From Clostridia bacterium (GTDB lineage Bacteria; Bacillota; Clostridia; Saccharofermentanales; Saccharofermentanaceae), in the NCBI GenBank assembly GCA_024403735.1, contig JAKSRG010000005.1:1-64000 (forward strand): 64,000 nucleotides of DNA, given 5' to 3'. Position numbers and translations under genes: made by a program. The number at the start of each line of letters is the position of its first letter. The first letter of the stretch is position 1. Of this stretch, positions 16,630 through 26,053 are shown in pieces. Under the pieces are notes generated by a model. The model made no database searches. It saw only the letters and a list, made by a program, of their open reading frames with translations, and was not told the DNA's origin.

Positions 16630-18144
16630 TTAAATCTCAACCTCAAGATGGAGTACTGAGCATGCTGGGATATCGAAAACAATCTTATCACCATCAGCCT
16701 TAGCACCATTGAAGTCTACGATCTTAACACAATCTGGATCGTCAAATGTATTCTTATCATCCATCTTACCTGTAATGATTGAACCCTTAACAGACTTAAC
16801 TACTGAACCAACGAGATTTGTCTCAATACCATACGCTTCCTCACATGAGAGGTTCGTAATTGTGATGTGGAGCTTACCATCAGCATCCTTTGAAACAGAC
16901 TCTGTTAAGTTAGGTACCTTAAAGTCTTCTTCGATACCAATCTTAGTAGTCTCGATTGAACTCTCAACAAGAGTATTGTCCTGATGAGCGCTGTACATCT
17001 TGAATACGTGATAAGTTGGTGTCTTGATCATCTGGTCGCCTTCAGTAAGTACTACTGACTGTAGAACATTTACTACCTGAGCAACATTCGCCATCTTTAC
17101 ACGATCGCAATGCTTATTGAAGATGTTTAAATTAATACCAGCAACAAGTGCATCTCTGATTGTGCTCTGCTGATAGAGGAAGCCAGGATTTGTGCCTGGT
17201 TCAACATCATACCAAGTACCCCATTCGTCTACCATAAGGCCAATCTGCTTATCTGGATCGTAGCGGTCCATGATTGCTGAATGCTTAGCGATATATTCGT
17301 CGATAACGAGTGTTTTCGCGAGGGTCTTATACCAGAGCTTGTCATCGAATTCAGTAGCTGAACCCTTGGCATCCCACACACCTGTAGGAACTGTGTAATA
17401 GTGAAGTGTGAGGCCATCCATGAAGCCGTGGTTATTGTTTCTTGAACCCCATGATTTGAAGCATTCCTTGAGAAGTGTCTCTGTCCACTCGTAGTCATTC
17501 TCGTTAGGTCCAACTGCGAGCTTCAAAACCTTACGGTCTGCATCATAATTCTTAACGAAAGACTGGTAGTGCTTATAAAGATTAGCGTAGTACTCAGGCT
17601 GCATGTTACCACCGCAACCCCATGACTCGTTACCTACTGCGAAATAGTCAACTTTCCAAGGCTTCTCACGGCCATTAGCCTTACGAAGATCTGCCATTGG
17701 AGATACGCCGTCGAATGTCATGTACTCAACCCACTCGCTCATCTCCTGAACAGTGCCTGAACCAAGATTACCATTAACGTATGTTTTACAGCCAATCTGA
17801 TCACATAACTCCATGAACTCATGTGTACCGAAGCTGTTATCCTCAGTTACGCCACCCCAGTTGGTATTAATCATCTTCTTACGAGACTCCTTAGGACCGA
17901 TGCCGTCCTTCCAGTGATATTCATCAGCAAAGCATCCGCCTGGCCAACGAAGAAGTGGGAGTTTCATCTCTCTTAAGGCTGCAACTACATCGTTACGCAT
18001 GCCATTAGTGTTAGGAATATCTGAGTTCTCGCCAACGTAAATGCCTTCATAAATGCATCGACCAAGGTGCTCTGAAAAGTGTCCTTGAATCTCTGGATTA
18101 ATGTGGCCTTTTTCCTTGTTAGCGTTAATCACCAACTTGTACAT
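16630..18144 (-). CDS. abfA: Alpha-L-arabinofuranosidase, GH51, intracellular
   Basis: A 504-residue GH51 enzyme without a signal peptide. It removes terminal arabinofuranosyl groups from arabinoxylo-oligosaccharides in the cytoplasm. The acid/base is Glu173 in FAVGNESWG and the nucleophile Glu307 in LMVDEWGTW; RWPGGCFADEYHWKDGIGP is a strong family motif. A C-terminal beta-sandwich follows residue 370. A GTG at 18159 is in frame, but that GTGAGG is itself the ribosome site for the ATG at 18144, so the shorter start is chosen. It heads the operon with the Cys-rich protein, FGGY kinase and araD, divergent from the esterase-GH43 gene across 229 bases. Confidence 0.94.
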   Translation of the reverse strand: MYKLVINANKEKGHINPEIQGHFSEHLGRCIYEGIYVGENSDIPNTNGMRNDVVAALREMKLPLLRWPGGCFADEYHWKDGIGPKESRKKMINTNWGGVTEDNSFGTHEFMELCDQIGCKTYVNGNLGSGTVQEMSEWVEYMTFDGVSPMADLRKANGREKPWKVDYFAVGNESWGCGGNMQPEYYANLYKHYQSFVKNYDADRKVLKLAVGPNENDYEWTETLLKECFKSWGSRNNNHGFMDGLTLHYYTVPTGVWDAKGSATEFDDKLWYKTLAKTLVIDEYIAKHSAIMDRYDPDKQIGLMVDEWGTWYDVEPGTNPGFLYQQSTIRDALVAGINLNIFNKHCDRVKMANVAQVVNVLQSVVLTEGDQMIKTPTYHVFKMYSAHQDNTLVESSIETTKIGIEEDFKVPNLTESVSKDADGKLHITITNLSCEEAYGIETNLVGSVVKSVKGSIITGKMDDKNTFDDPDCVKIVDFNGAKADGDKIVFDIPACSVLHLEVEI

Positions 18145-18373
18145 ATTCGGTATCCTCACAATCGGAATTTGTTTCGAGTGAATGTCTTAAAACAGTACAC
18201 ATCACGCGCATTTTAATTAATTTATAATAGAGAATTTTAAAAATCAATGCAGTAAAAGTAACTACTATAATTTAACAGTTTGTTAGTAAGAATTTGTCGT
18301 ATTGTTTAATAAATTCTTCTTGTAATAATATGTATATATGCAAAGTATGTTTTGTAGAAGAGAGGAAGATAGT

Positions 18374-21337
18374 ATGCTTAAGATTTGTAAAACAGAGAAC
18401 GGTCTTGTTAGAGGCCTTCCTGGCAATAACGCAAGAATTTCCGTATTCAAAGGTATACCTTTCGCAGCACCACCTGTTGGGGAGAACAGATGGAAGGCTC
18501 CACAGCCTGCTAGCAATTGGGAAGGCGTACGCGACTGCTATAAGTTCGCACCTATTTCTGTTCAGGACACGCCAGGTCTTGGTACAGATGTCTACTGCAA
18601 AGAATGGCATGTAGACCCAGAGATTGAGATTGATGAGGATAACCTCTATTTGAATATCTGGACTCCAGCGAAAACAACTGATGAGAAGCTTCCAGTACTC
18701 GTATGGTTCTTCGGAGGCGCATTCCAGTGGGGATATCCACCTGAGATGGAGTTCAATGGCGAGAACCTCGCTAAGAAGGGCATCATCGTAGTTACAGTTA
18801 ACTACAGACTTGGCGCACTTGGCTTCTTGGCACATCCAGACCTCAAGGCTGAAGCACCTGATGCACCATCTAACTTTGGTCTCCTTGATCAGCAGACTGG
18901 ACTTAAGTGGGTTATTAGAAATATCGAGAACTTTGGTGGCGACCCATCAAATATTACTATCGCTGGTCAGTCTGCTGGCGGTGGTTCAACACTTTCACAT
19001 GTAACAAGCGATAAGAGCAAGGGCCTTTTCCAGCGTGCAATTATCTACTCTGGAATTATTGAGAGCCCATACTTCAGGGACGGTGTAATCACACCTAAGA
19101 CATTCGATGAAGCTGCTGAATTTGGTAAGAAATTCTTTGAACTTCTCGGTGTTAATTCACTTGAAGAAGCACGTAAACTTGATGCTACATTCATCCGCGA
19201 TAAGCAGGCTGAATTCAGAAATACTAATGGTTTCTTCTTCACACCAGTAATTGATGGTGTATATCTCGAGGGCGAACCATTCAAGAGATTTGTTCAGGGC
19301 AAGCACGCTCATGTACCTGTACTTGCAGGTAATACTGAGGACGAGTTCCCTAGCTACATCTTCGCAGATAGCGAGGCTGATTTTAAGGCTAAGGCTCAGG
19401 ACATCTTCGGTGATAAGACTAGCGAGTTCCTCGCATTCCCTGAAGCTAACACAGTTGAGAACAACAACTGCTATGCTAAATCACACGGTATCGAAGCTTC
19501 TGTTAAGGCTGCACTCACTCATAATAGCGCACCTAGCTACTACTATAGCTTTGAGACAGATATTCCAGGTGAAGATAATCCTGGCACATTCCATTCAGTA
19601 GACCTCTGGTTCTTCTTCGATAACCTTCAGGCATGCTGGAGACCATTCGAGGGTCGTCACTATGACCTTGCTAGACAGATGAGCACATATGTTACTAACT
19701 TCATCAAGACTGGTGATCCTAATGGAACAGATGCTAATGGTAAGGAACTCACAAGATGGAACCCATATAGTAAAGAATATAAGAATGAGATGCGCTTCAC
19801 TTCTACAGGCTGTAAAGCAACAACTCAGACTTCTAAGTTCGTTACATTCATCTCTGAATTCTTAGAGACAACTGCTTTAGGTGAGGCTCCTAAGGATGCT
19901 CCAAAGAATAACTTGATTAACTTTAATGCACCTAAGAAGCAGGCATTCAACCCATATCTTCCATCATGGGAGTACATCCCAGATGGTGAGCCATATGTTT
20001 TCGATGGCCGCGTATATGTATATGGATCACACGATAAGTTCAATGGTCACGCATTCTGTCTCAACGACTATGTATGCTGGTCAGCACCAGTAGACGACCT
20101 CGGTAACTGGACATACGAAGGTGTTACATTCGGAAGATTGGACGAGCCTGATAACTACGAGAACCGTGGATGTCTCTATGCTCCAGACGTTACTAAGGGA
20201 CCTGATGGAAGATACTACCTCTTCTATGTTATCGATAGATTTAACTACGTATCAGTTGCAGTATGCGACACACCTGCTGGTAAGTACGAATTCTTGGGCT
20301 ATGTTCACTACGAAGATGGTACACGCTTAGGCCTTAAGCCAGGCGATGAACCACAGTTCGATCCAGGTGTAATCACAGTTGGTAAGGAGACATTCCTCTA
20401 CACAGGTTTCTGTGGTCACGGCGACAAGTCTCGTCACGGCTGTATGCTCACTGTCCTCGATGAGGATATGCTCACAATCAAGTATCACAAGCAGGATGAG
20501 TTCCTTATTCCAGGCGCTATGTATGCTGAAGGAACTGACTACGAAGGTCACGCATTCTTCGAGGCTCCTTCTATCCGTGAGAGAAATGGTATCTACTACC
20601 TCATCTACTCTTCACAGGTTATGCATGAGCTTTGCTATGGTATGTCAGATAGCCCATATGGTCCATTCAAGTATGGCGGAGTAATCGTAAGTAACTGCGA
20701 TATCGGTATTGATTCATATAAGCCAGCTGACTTCCCTACATGCTATGGTGCTAATAACCACGGTAGTATGGTTCAGATCAACGACGACTGGTACATCTTC
20801 TACCACAGACATACATCAAATACATGGTATGCTCGTCAGGGCTGCGTAGAGAAGCTCGCATTCACAGAAGATGGACATATTATCCAGGCTGAGATTACTT
20901 CATGTGGTCTTAACAACGGTCCTCTTAACGATGTTGATGAGTATCCTTCATACATCGTATGTAACATCTTCGACGATCGTAAGTTCGCTTATGTTGGCGA
21001 GCACGAAGTTGCTTATGTTACACAGGAAGGTAGAGACGGCGACGAGAATGTAGGTTACGTATGTAACATCCATAATGGAACTACACTTGGTTACAAGTAC
21101 TTCGATTTCAAGGGTGTTAAGGGTATCGAGCTCGTTAACCGTGGATATGGTAACGGTGTTTTCGAGATCCGCACAGAGATTGGCGGCGAAGTTCTCGCTA
21201 CACTTCCAAATGAGTACTGCACAGTATGGGAGACACACAGAGCTGAACTCTCAATCCCAGATGGCGTTCACGCACTCTATATCACATACAATGGAGACGG
21301 CAATCCTTCTATTAAGAGCTTCAAATTCCTCCATTAA
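18374..21337 (+). CDS. Carboxylesterase-GH43 fusion enzyme acting on substituted xylo-oligosaccharides
   Basis: A 987-residue two-enzyme protein without a signal peptide. Residues 1 to about 505 are a type B carboxylesterase: oxyanion region FFGGAF, nucleophile Ser200 in IAGQSAGGG and a probable His in FHSVDLWFF. Residues about 525-850 are a GH43 five-blade propeller with VYVYGSHDKF (general base Asp), FDPGV and FFEAPSIRE (acid Glu), of the arabinofuranosidase/xylosidase type. The last 130 residues form a beta-sandwich like a carbohydrate-binding module. It would remove ester and sugar substituents from imported arabinoxylan fragments. The ORF extends to 18338, but AGAGGAAG before the ATG at 18374 fits better and matches where the esterase homology begins. 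Confidence 0.9.
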   Translation: MLKICKTENGLVRGLPGNNARISVFKGIPFAAPPVGENRWKAPQPASNWEGVRDCYKFAPISVQDTPGLGTDVYCKEWHVDPEIEIDEDNLYLNIWTPAKTTDEKLPVLVWFFGGAFQWGYPPEMEFNGENLAKKGIIVVTVNYRLGALGFLAHPDLKAEAPDAPSNFGLLDQQTGLKWVIRNIENFGGDPSNITIAGQSAGGGSTLSHVTSDKSKGLFQRAIIYSGIIESPYFRDGVITPKTFDEAAEFGKKFFELLGVNSLEEARKLDATFIRDKQAEFRNTNGFFFTPVIDGVYLEGEPFKRFVQGKHAHVPVLAGNTEDEFPSYIFADSEADFKAKAQDIFGDKTSEFLAFPEANTVENNNCYAKSHGIEASVKAALTHNSAPSYYYSFETDIPGEDNPGTFHSVDLWFFFDNLQACWRPFEGRHYDLARQMSTYVTNFIKTGDPNGTDANGKELTRWNPYSKEYKNEMRFTSTGCKATTQTSKFVTFISEFLETTALGEAPKDAPKNNLINFNAPKKQAFNPYLPSWEYIPDGEPYVFDGRVYVYGSHDKFNGHAFCLNDYVCWSAPVDDLGNWTYEGVTFGRLDEPDNYENRGCLYAPDVTKGPDGRYYLFYVIDRFNYVSVAVCDTPAGKYEFLGYVHYEDGTRLGLKPGDEPQFDPGVITVGKETFLYTGFCGHGDKSRHGCMLTVLDEDMLTIKYHKQDEFLIPGAMYAEGTDYEGHAFFEAPSIRERNGIYYLIYSSQVMHELCYGMSDSPYGPFKYGGVIVSNCDIGIDSYKPADFPTCYGANNHGSMVQINDDWYIFYHRHTSNTWYARQGCVEKLAFTEDGHIIQAEITSCGLNNGPLNDVDEYPSYIVCNIFDDRKFAYVGEHEVAYVTQEGRDGDENVGYVCNIHNGTTLGYKYFDFKGVKGIELVNRGYGNGVFEIRTEIGGEVLATLPNEYCTVWETHRAELSIPDGVHALYITYNGDGNPSIKSFKFLH

Positions 21338-21353
21338 TAAATTGAATTTCCGT

Positions 21354-21370
21354 GCTCCTATCGTAGGAGC
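21354..21370 (+). other. Short hairpin after the esterase-GH43 gene
   Basis: GCTCCTA-TCG-TAGGAGC is a perfect 7-bp stem 17 bases past the stop, without a clear T-run. A second short stem (CTCTGT/ACAGAG, 21390-21406) follows. Confidence 0.5.
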
Positions 21371-21407
21371 GGTTATTACTACTCTCTTCCTCTGTATTTT
21401 ACAGAGC

Positions 21408-21440
21408 AAAAGGTCATCAGATTATTTCTGATGGCCTTTT
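21408..21440 (+). terminator. Terminator of the esterase-GH43 gene
   Basis: AAAAGGTCATCAG pairs with CTGATGGCCTTTT around a 7-base loop. It ends in T residues on both strands, so it may work in both directions. Confidence 0.75.
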
Positions 21441-21450
21441 GATTTGCATT

Positions 21451-21493
21451 AAAAAAGCTTAGAAGTAGGTATTACCCTTACACTTCTAAGCTT
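21451..21493 (-). terminator. Terminator of the metallophosphoesterase operon
   Basis: On the minus strand AAGCTTAGAAGT and ACTTCTAAGCTT form a perfect 12-bp stem, followed by six T, just past the stop at 21501. Confidence 0.85.
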
Positions 21494-21500
21494 ATAAATA

Positions 21501-22241
21501 TCAACCTCTTGAGATTATTTCCCCTGTCACAAGGTCTCTGACATCAAAATACATAGCATATTGGTTGAGCCACATCTCCTTATCTATATGATGGTGCCCG
21601 AAGTACCACTTCTTATAATCGACCGTCTCCCTAATATATTCTAGGAAATTCTGATTGCTATCTATCTTATATGTCATATTAATCTTCGATACAGTCTCAG
21701 CTGGAGCCTCGTGAGTTAGTATAACGTCTACAGAGTTACTACGTTTCCCAAGATTTCTAGTCGTCTCTAGCTTATCTTCTTCCGATAGCATCTCTAATTC
21801 TGCCCACAAACTCTTGCCTTCGGTGCGATATATTCTATCCGTAGATTTCGCACCTCCTAAGGCCAAGATACTCACGCCTTCAATATCAAACACCTGACCT
21901 CTCATGAGGTGAACAATCTTAGGATTACCGTCTTCGTCTGTCCTTAAAACATGTATCTTTCCACCATTCCAGTCCTTAACTGGATAATCATTAATCTTTG
22001 GAAAATTCTCATGGTTACCATCGACGAAACAAATAGTAAAAGGCTTCTCTCTAGCTAATCTATCGAGATATACTTTTTCCTGTGAGGAGCCATTGAAAAC
22101 AAATCCAAAATCTCCTGCGACAAACAGATAATCACCCTTCGCCAAGTCCTTATTATATGCAAACTTATCGTATACAAATCTGGCCTTCTCACCATGGATA
22201 TCACCAGTAACGTATAACTTAGAATTTCTTGCTCCTTCCAT
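21501..22241 (-). CDS. Calcineurin-like metallophosphoesterase
   Basis: A 246-residue soluble protein with the full set of metallophosphoesterase metal-binding motifs in order: GDIHG (near residue 13), GDFG (about 44), GNHE (about 75), THEAP (about 175) and GHHH (about 216). These bind two metals that hydrolyse phosphomono- or phosphodiesters. The substrate cannot be told; the size and layout fit small prokaryotic phosphatases or nucleotide/RNA phosphodiesterases. AAGGAG precedes ATG. It is the last gene in the strand-coherent group with the PcfJ-like and ClpX-like genes, about 40 bases after the former, and is followed by a strong terminator. Confidence 0.88.
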   Translation of the reverse strand: MEGARNSKLYVTGDIHGEKARFVYDKFAYNKDLAKGDYLFVAGDFGFVFNGSSQEKVYLDRLAREKPFTICFVDGNHENFPKINDYPVKDWNGGKIHVLRTDEDGNPKIVHLMRGQVFDIEGVSILALGGAKSTDRIYRTEGKSLWAELEMLSEEDKLETTRNLGKRSNSVDVILTHEAPAETVSKINMTYKIDSNQNFLEYIRETVDYKKWYFGHHHIDKEMWLNQYAMYFDVRDLVTGEIISRG

Positions 22242-22281
22242 AATTTCTCCTTATATATAATAAATAACTATATTATTATGC

Positions 22282-23586
22282 TTAACCTACTAGAAAACAC
22301 TCCGGACAATACTCATAAAGCGAAATCTGATTAGGATCAAAATGAGGCATATTCGCTGGAACTCCGTGACGCTTCACGTATTCTGAAATAAATAGCCAGT
22401 GACTAATATCCATTTTGTCTTGTTCGCAAAAAACAAACTCAATTGGATCATAGTCGAAATCATAATGCTCAGCGAAGCGCTCAAGAAAAGCTAGTGCTTC
22501 ACCTGAAGGAAGTTCATTAAATCTACCTCTATACTGAAAAAGCGAGTCGTTATTAATCTCAACAGTGACAAAAGACTCTTCGTAATTAGACTTTCTTCTT
22601 ACAAAGACAATATTAGTTATGCCATTTGCAACAAGATTAATATAACTCTTAAGACAATTATGCTGGGCCTTTGCCTCCTTGATGAACTCCTCGCAAGTAT
22701 TTGGAACTACGATAATAAAGTCTTCATCCTCAAAAGCAAAATCCTCAGCTCTATTGTTCTTAGCTATAAGTTCATTCATCTTGCTATAATAGTCATCCTT
22801 ATCCTTTGCCTTAAAAAGCAACAACTTAATGTACTCAACAGACGGAGGTGCTACATACCACTCTTCAGGGCAGGTCTCGAGATATTCATAATACTGTCTA
22901 TAAAGCTCATATGTTTCATCTGAACTACAAGTTTCAAGAGCAAAATACAAATCTTCAATAATCTTAGATATAATTCCATGAATATAAGTATCATATTCGA
23001 GTAAGTACTTGAGCTGATAAGGATTAGTAATGTTTCTAACCAAGATCTTATTAGCTTTCCTAGAGTACTTAGTAATCATATCCTTACGAAGTTCTGCATC
23101 CTCAATCAGGAAAATTCCCTTAGTATCGTTAATGACGCGAAGAAGCTTGATAGGAACATCAAGGATTGCCTGTGGAGTAGAACCAATGAGATTATAGCAA
23201 TCAATGCGATCAAGATAGTAAGCAATCCAGTCGAGATTGGACTTATATAAGATTTCCTTTGGACCAGCATTGAATGAGGAATAGTAAAGCTTCTCAAGAA
23301 TTAACTTAGTAGTGTAATCTTCAGGAAGCTCGAAAGAACCATTAAGTAATCCTGTCTCCTCAAAGTTCATAAAGAACTCCATGCTCTCACTAATTCTCAA
23401 GATGAGATTATTCATATCAAGAAGTTCAAGAAACTCATTCTCCTGTTCAAGAGACATTCTATAGCCCTTCTGAATGATAAATCTTCTATACAATTCCTCT
23501 GAGTACAATGCCTCATTATAGAAATCAACCTCGATGTAACGCTCTCCCTTCAAGTTCTCTCTAATGAAGAGAAAGACGTTAATCAA
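22282..23586 (-). CDS. PcfJ-like protein, N-terminus uncertain
   Basis: The C-terminal 120 residues match the PcfJ-like domain pattern: a long helix with AKAQHNCLKSYINLVANGITNIVFVRRK, then a beta-rich part with FVTVEINNDSLFQYRGRFN. PcfJ-like proteins have no settled biochemical role and occur on mobile and conjugative elements and in cellular gene pairs. The rest (about 300 residues) is helical, acidic and not recognised. The coordinates use a TTG at 23586 without a ribosome site, but the frame is open to 23715, where a perfect-looking AAGGAGTGATG lies upstream of an ATA codon. An ATG in another frame at 23722 would join this frame if one T were removed from a run of five. The real N-terminus is therefore probably about 43 residues longer. 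Confidence 0.65.
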   Translation of the reverse strand: MINVFLFIRENLKGERYIEVDFYNEALYSEELYRRFIIQKGYRMSLEQENEFLELLDMNNLILRISESMEFFMNFEETGLLNGSFELPEDYTTKLILEKLYYSSFNAGPKEILYKSNLDWIAYYLDRIDCYNLIGSTPQAILDVPIKLLRVINDTKGIFLIEDAELRKDMITKYSRKANKILVRNITNPYQLKYLLEYDTYIHGIISKIIEDLYFALETCSSDETYELYRQYYEYLETCPEEWYVAPPSVEYIKLLLFKAKDKDDYYSKMNELIAKNNRAEDFAFEDEDFIIVVPNTCEEFIKEAKAQHNCLKSYINLVANGITNIVFVRRKSNYEESFVTVEINNDSLFQYRGRFNELPSGEALAFLERFAEHYDFDYDPIEFVFCEQDKMDISHWLFISEYVKRHGVPANMPHFDPNQISLYEYCPECFLVG

Positions 23587-23756
23587 ATCGCTAAACTTCT
23601 CGCACTTAAGAGATGTTGAATAGACAGTATCGTCATCAAAACTAGGATAGTACTCGATAATCTCATCATACTCAAGATACTTATTGCTATATAACTGATT
23701 AAAAATACTGTCTATAAGTCATCACTCCTTACTTCTATGTTAGGCTCAATGCCCAA

Positions 23757-25727
23757 TCAGGCATCCATAACAGAAATATCGTATGTATAACTGTTATCCA
23801 CGTAATCGATTGCTAATCTTGTAGATGCAATATCAGGATCATCGTAAAGCTTAGTAACCTGAGCCATTGTTGGATAAATTACCTTGTTAATTACCTCGTC
23901 AACTGAAGACTTGATAATTCTAGCGCCGTACTCATTCTGAACAGCTGCCTCGACAATAGCGTCAACAGCACTATCAGACAATTCAACATTGATACGGTAA
24001 CCAGCAAATACAGACTTAACCTTAGCTGGAAGGATATCTGTGAGAAGGATTGTTCTGAAGTCCTCTCTTGAAAGGCTCTTAAGAGTAACTACTGTTCCAA
24101 TTCTACCCACGAATTCACGAGAAGCGCCGATACGAACCAAGTCATTACGAAGGTCAACATTAGCCTTTGTATCATCTTCGATAGTAATGTCGATTGAGTC
24201 ATCTGCTGCGAGATTAGAAATCTTACATGTTGAGTATGACTTATCCTTAACATCACAGATTGTAGTTGGTGCTTCTGAGACGAAACCAATACTATGAGTT
24301 CTCTTCTCATGGAGTTCATAGAGTTCAGGGAATGCACCACCAAGAACAAAGAGGAACTTCTTTGTGCTAAGCTTCTTACCGTACTTACCCTTGATGATCT
24401 TACCTGAGATATAGTTCATAATCTCATTCTGGATCGGCAAATTAACGTTGTCTCCTGAAGATGAATGTGAAGGTCTAACAATCTTGTCAATCTCGTCAAG
24501 AAAGATAATTCCCTGCTCGAAGTCGATGCCATCAAAAATATCACCAACATCATCACCCTTGAAGCCCTTCTCTGTAAGTGAAGAACAATCAACGTACTTG
24601 TAGCCATAGCCCTTTGGAAGGTACTCCTTACAGTATTCCATCAAGGAAGTAAGTGTGAATGTCTTACCAGAACCAGACTTACCAATTACAAGGATTGGTG
24701 TAGTAATACCAGCGATAAGCTGTTCCTGAATGTGAATTGCCAATCTCTCAACGTACTCATTCTGACCAATAACATGCTTCTTAAGCTCTTCACCAATAAC
24801 GATAGCAATTGGTCTCTTGTCGACAGTAGCAGGCTCAGTATCAATTTCGACTTCACTGCCATCCTCACGAACCATTTTGAACCATGGTCTGTTCTTCTCA
24901 TGAACTTTGATACTATCTGTGCTACATGGACCCAAAACAGTATCAATCCATGAATTGTCCTCAGCAACACGCTCACACTCTGCGTCAGTCTTCATATCTG
25001 CTTCGATAGTAGCCGCCATAAACTCCTCAAAAGCCTTGATATCCTCATCAGTATCAGGCTCAGGAATATCAACCTTTTCATCAGGATCAAAAGAAACTCC
25101 AGTTCCAACGTCATCCTCAGCATCTGAACGGCCCGAATCATCGTCAACGTCGAACTCTTCACTATCACGAAGGAGAGCACAAAGTCTATCGATGCTACTA
25201 TCATCATGCTCCTCATCGTGGTTAATTCTAGAGAACATAGGAATGCTCACAGAAGATCCGCCCTTACGCTTGAAGAACTTGTAGAGCAAATACTTGTCAG
25301 GAACAAGAGTTACTGACTTAGGATGCATCATCAAGTTCAAGAAGAGGTCCATTGTTCGCTCAACGCTATTCGCATTGTCAGAAGTGCAAAAGCCAGTGAA
25401 AGAGATAACATCTTTCTTCTTGTTGAGCATATAATCTCTACCATCAAGAATGATCTTCTTGCCTGCCTTTGCATACTTACCCTTAAGCTTGCACTTGCAT
25501 GAGATTGTCATGTCGAAAGCTTCTCCAAATGGTGAGCATCTTCTGATATCAACTCTGAGGAAGTACTTGTCGTCAACCTTCTTTGCAAATGGAAGTTCAG
25601 TGCTAATCTCAAAAGAGCACTCATTACCATCTGCCAACAAGTAATCTCCAAAATAAGGTCTAATGCCTCTGCTTCTAAAAAGTGTGTCAATTGCCTCAAT
25701 AACGCTGTCAATTCTGTAATCCATCAT
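23757..25727 (-). CDS. ClpX-like AAA+ ATPase with an unusual N-terminal region
   Basis: A 656-residue protein. Residues 305-656 form a ClpX/HslU-type AAA+ module: Walker A GKSGSGKT (349-356), Walker B IIFLDEID (407-414), a ClpX-like LVRIGASREFVGRI box and the sensor-2 region GARIIKS near 601. The position of the ClpX pore loop GYVG reads GFKG here. An insertion of about 40 residues (485-525) precedes the ClpX-like box. It lacks the ClpX zinc-binding N-domain; residues 1-165 are an unrecognised domain, followed by a very acidic linker (170-240). It may unfold or remodel a partner specific to this locus. AGGAG precedes the ATG. It is followed 34 bases later by the PcfJ-like gene. Confidence 0.85.
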   Translation of the reverse strand: MMDYRIDSVIEAIDTLFRSRGIRPYFGDYLLADGNECSFEISTELPFAKKVDDKYFLRVDIRRCSPFGEAFDMTISCKCKLKGKYAKAGKKIILDGRDYMLNKKKDVISFTGFCTSDNANSVERTMDLFLNLMMHPKSVTLVPDKYLLYKFFKRKGGSSVSIPMFSRINHDEEHDDSSIDRLCALLRDSEEFDVDDDSGRSDAEDDVGTGVSFDPDEKVDIPEPDTDEDIKAFEEFMAATIEADMKTDAECERVAEDNSWIDTVLGPCSTDSIKVHEKNRPWFKMVREDGSEVEIDTEPATVDKRPIAIVIGEELKKHVIGQNEYVERLAIHIQEQLIAGITTPILVIGKSGSGKTFTLTSLMEYCKEYLPKGYGYKYVDCSSLTEKGFKGDDVGDIFDGIDFEQGIIFLDEIDKIVRPSHSSSGDNVNLPIQNEIMNYISGKIIKGKYGKKLSTKKFLFVLGGAFPELYELHEKRTHSIGFVSEAPTTICDVKDKSYSTCKISNLAADDSIDITIEDDTKANVDLRNDLVRIGASREFVGRIGTVVTLKSLSREDFRTILLTDILPAKVKSVFAGYRINVELSDSAVDAIVEAAVQNEYGARIIKSSVDEVINKVIYPTMAQVTKLYDDPDIASTRLAIDYVDNSYTYDISVMDA

Positions 25728-25765
25728 TCGATAAACTCCTAAAAACCTTAAAAAACGTGTCCTTT

Positions 25766-25800
25766 ATTAACACCCGCTCCTGAAAAAAGCGCGCGTTAAT
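25766..25800 (-). other. Imperfect hairpin in the AAA+ gene leader
   Basis: ATTAACACCCGCT and AGCGCGCGTTAAT (25766-25778 and 25788-25800) pair at 11 of 13 positions, with one further G-U pair if read as minus-strand RNA. It lies 40 bases before the AAA+ start. The T-run is in the loop, so it is not a standard terminator; a regulatory leader structure is inferred. Confidence 0.45.
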
Positions 25801-25914
25801 ACATCCAATCAAAATAGATCAATTAAAAAATGCCTGAAATGTTCAATGAGACTTACCTATACTTGTAGCTACTAATATGAACGTTCGCCAAAAATAAGGT
25901 TGCCAAAACTATAA

Positions 25915-26019
25915 TTAGTTACACTCACCGTTGGCGATAACAGACATCTTGAGAATTACTTTTATACAAAGTCTAGCTATCAATACTGGTTTAGTAAGTT
26001 TTGTATTTAACTGTGTCAT
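25915..26019 (-). CDS. 34-residue peptide of unknown function
   Basis: A short gene with strong expression signals: a near-consensus promoter about 35-60 bases upstream and the ribosome site AGAGGTGAT before ATG. The peptide is basic and hydrophobic in the middle (KPVLIARLCIKVILKM, a likely amphipathic or membrane-binding helix) and ends VIANGECN, with Cys at 18 and 33. I do not recognise it. It could be a leader peptide controlling the AAA+ gene 187 bases downstream, a toxin-like or membrane peptide, or a secreted signal. The reading frame is short enough to arise by chance, but promoter and ribosome site argue for translation. Confidence 0.5.
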   Translation of the reverse strand: MTQLNTKLTKPVLIARLCIKVILKMSVIANGECN

Positions 26020-26053
26020 GTTATCACCTCTTTCTTTTTGGGAGTGGAGTTTT

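Noticed and set aside
25880..26019. AgrD-like autoinducer precursor
   Set aside because: The peptide has an amphipathic helix then ANGEC, and the bases after its stop would read FWQP in frame, a bit like AgrD tails, but two stop codons intervene and no AgrB or AgrC gene is near.
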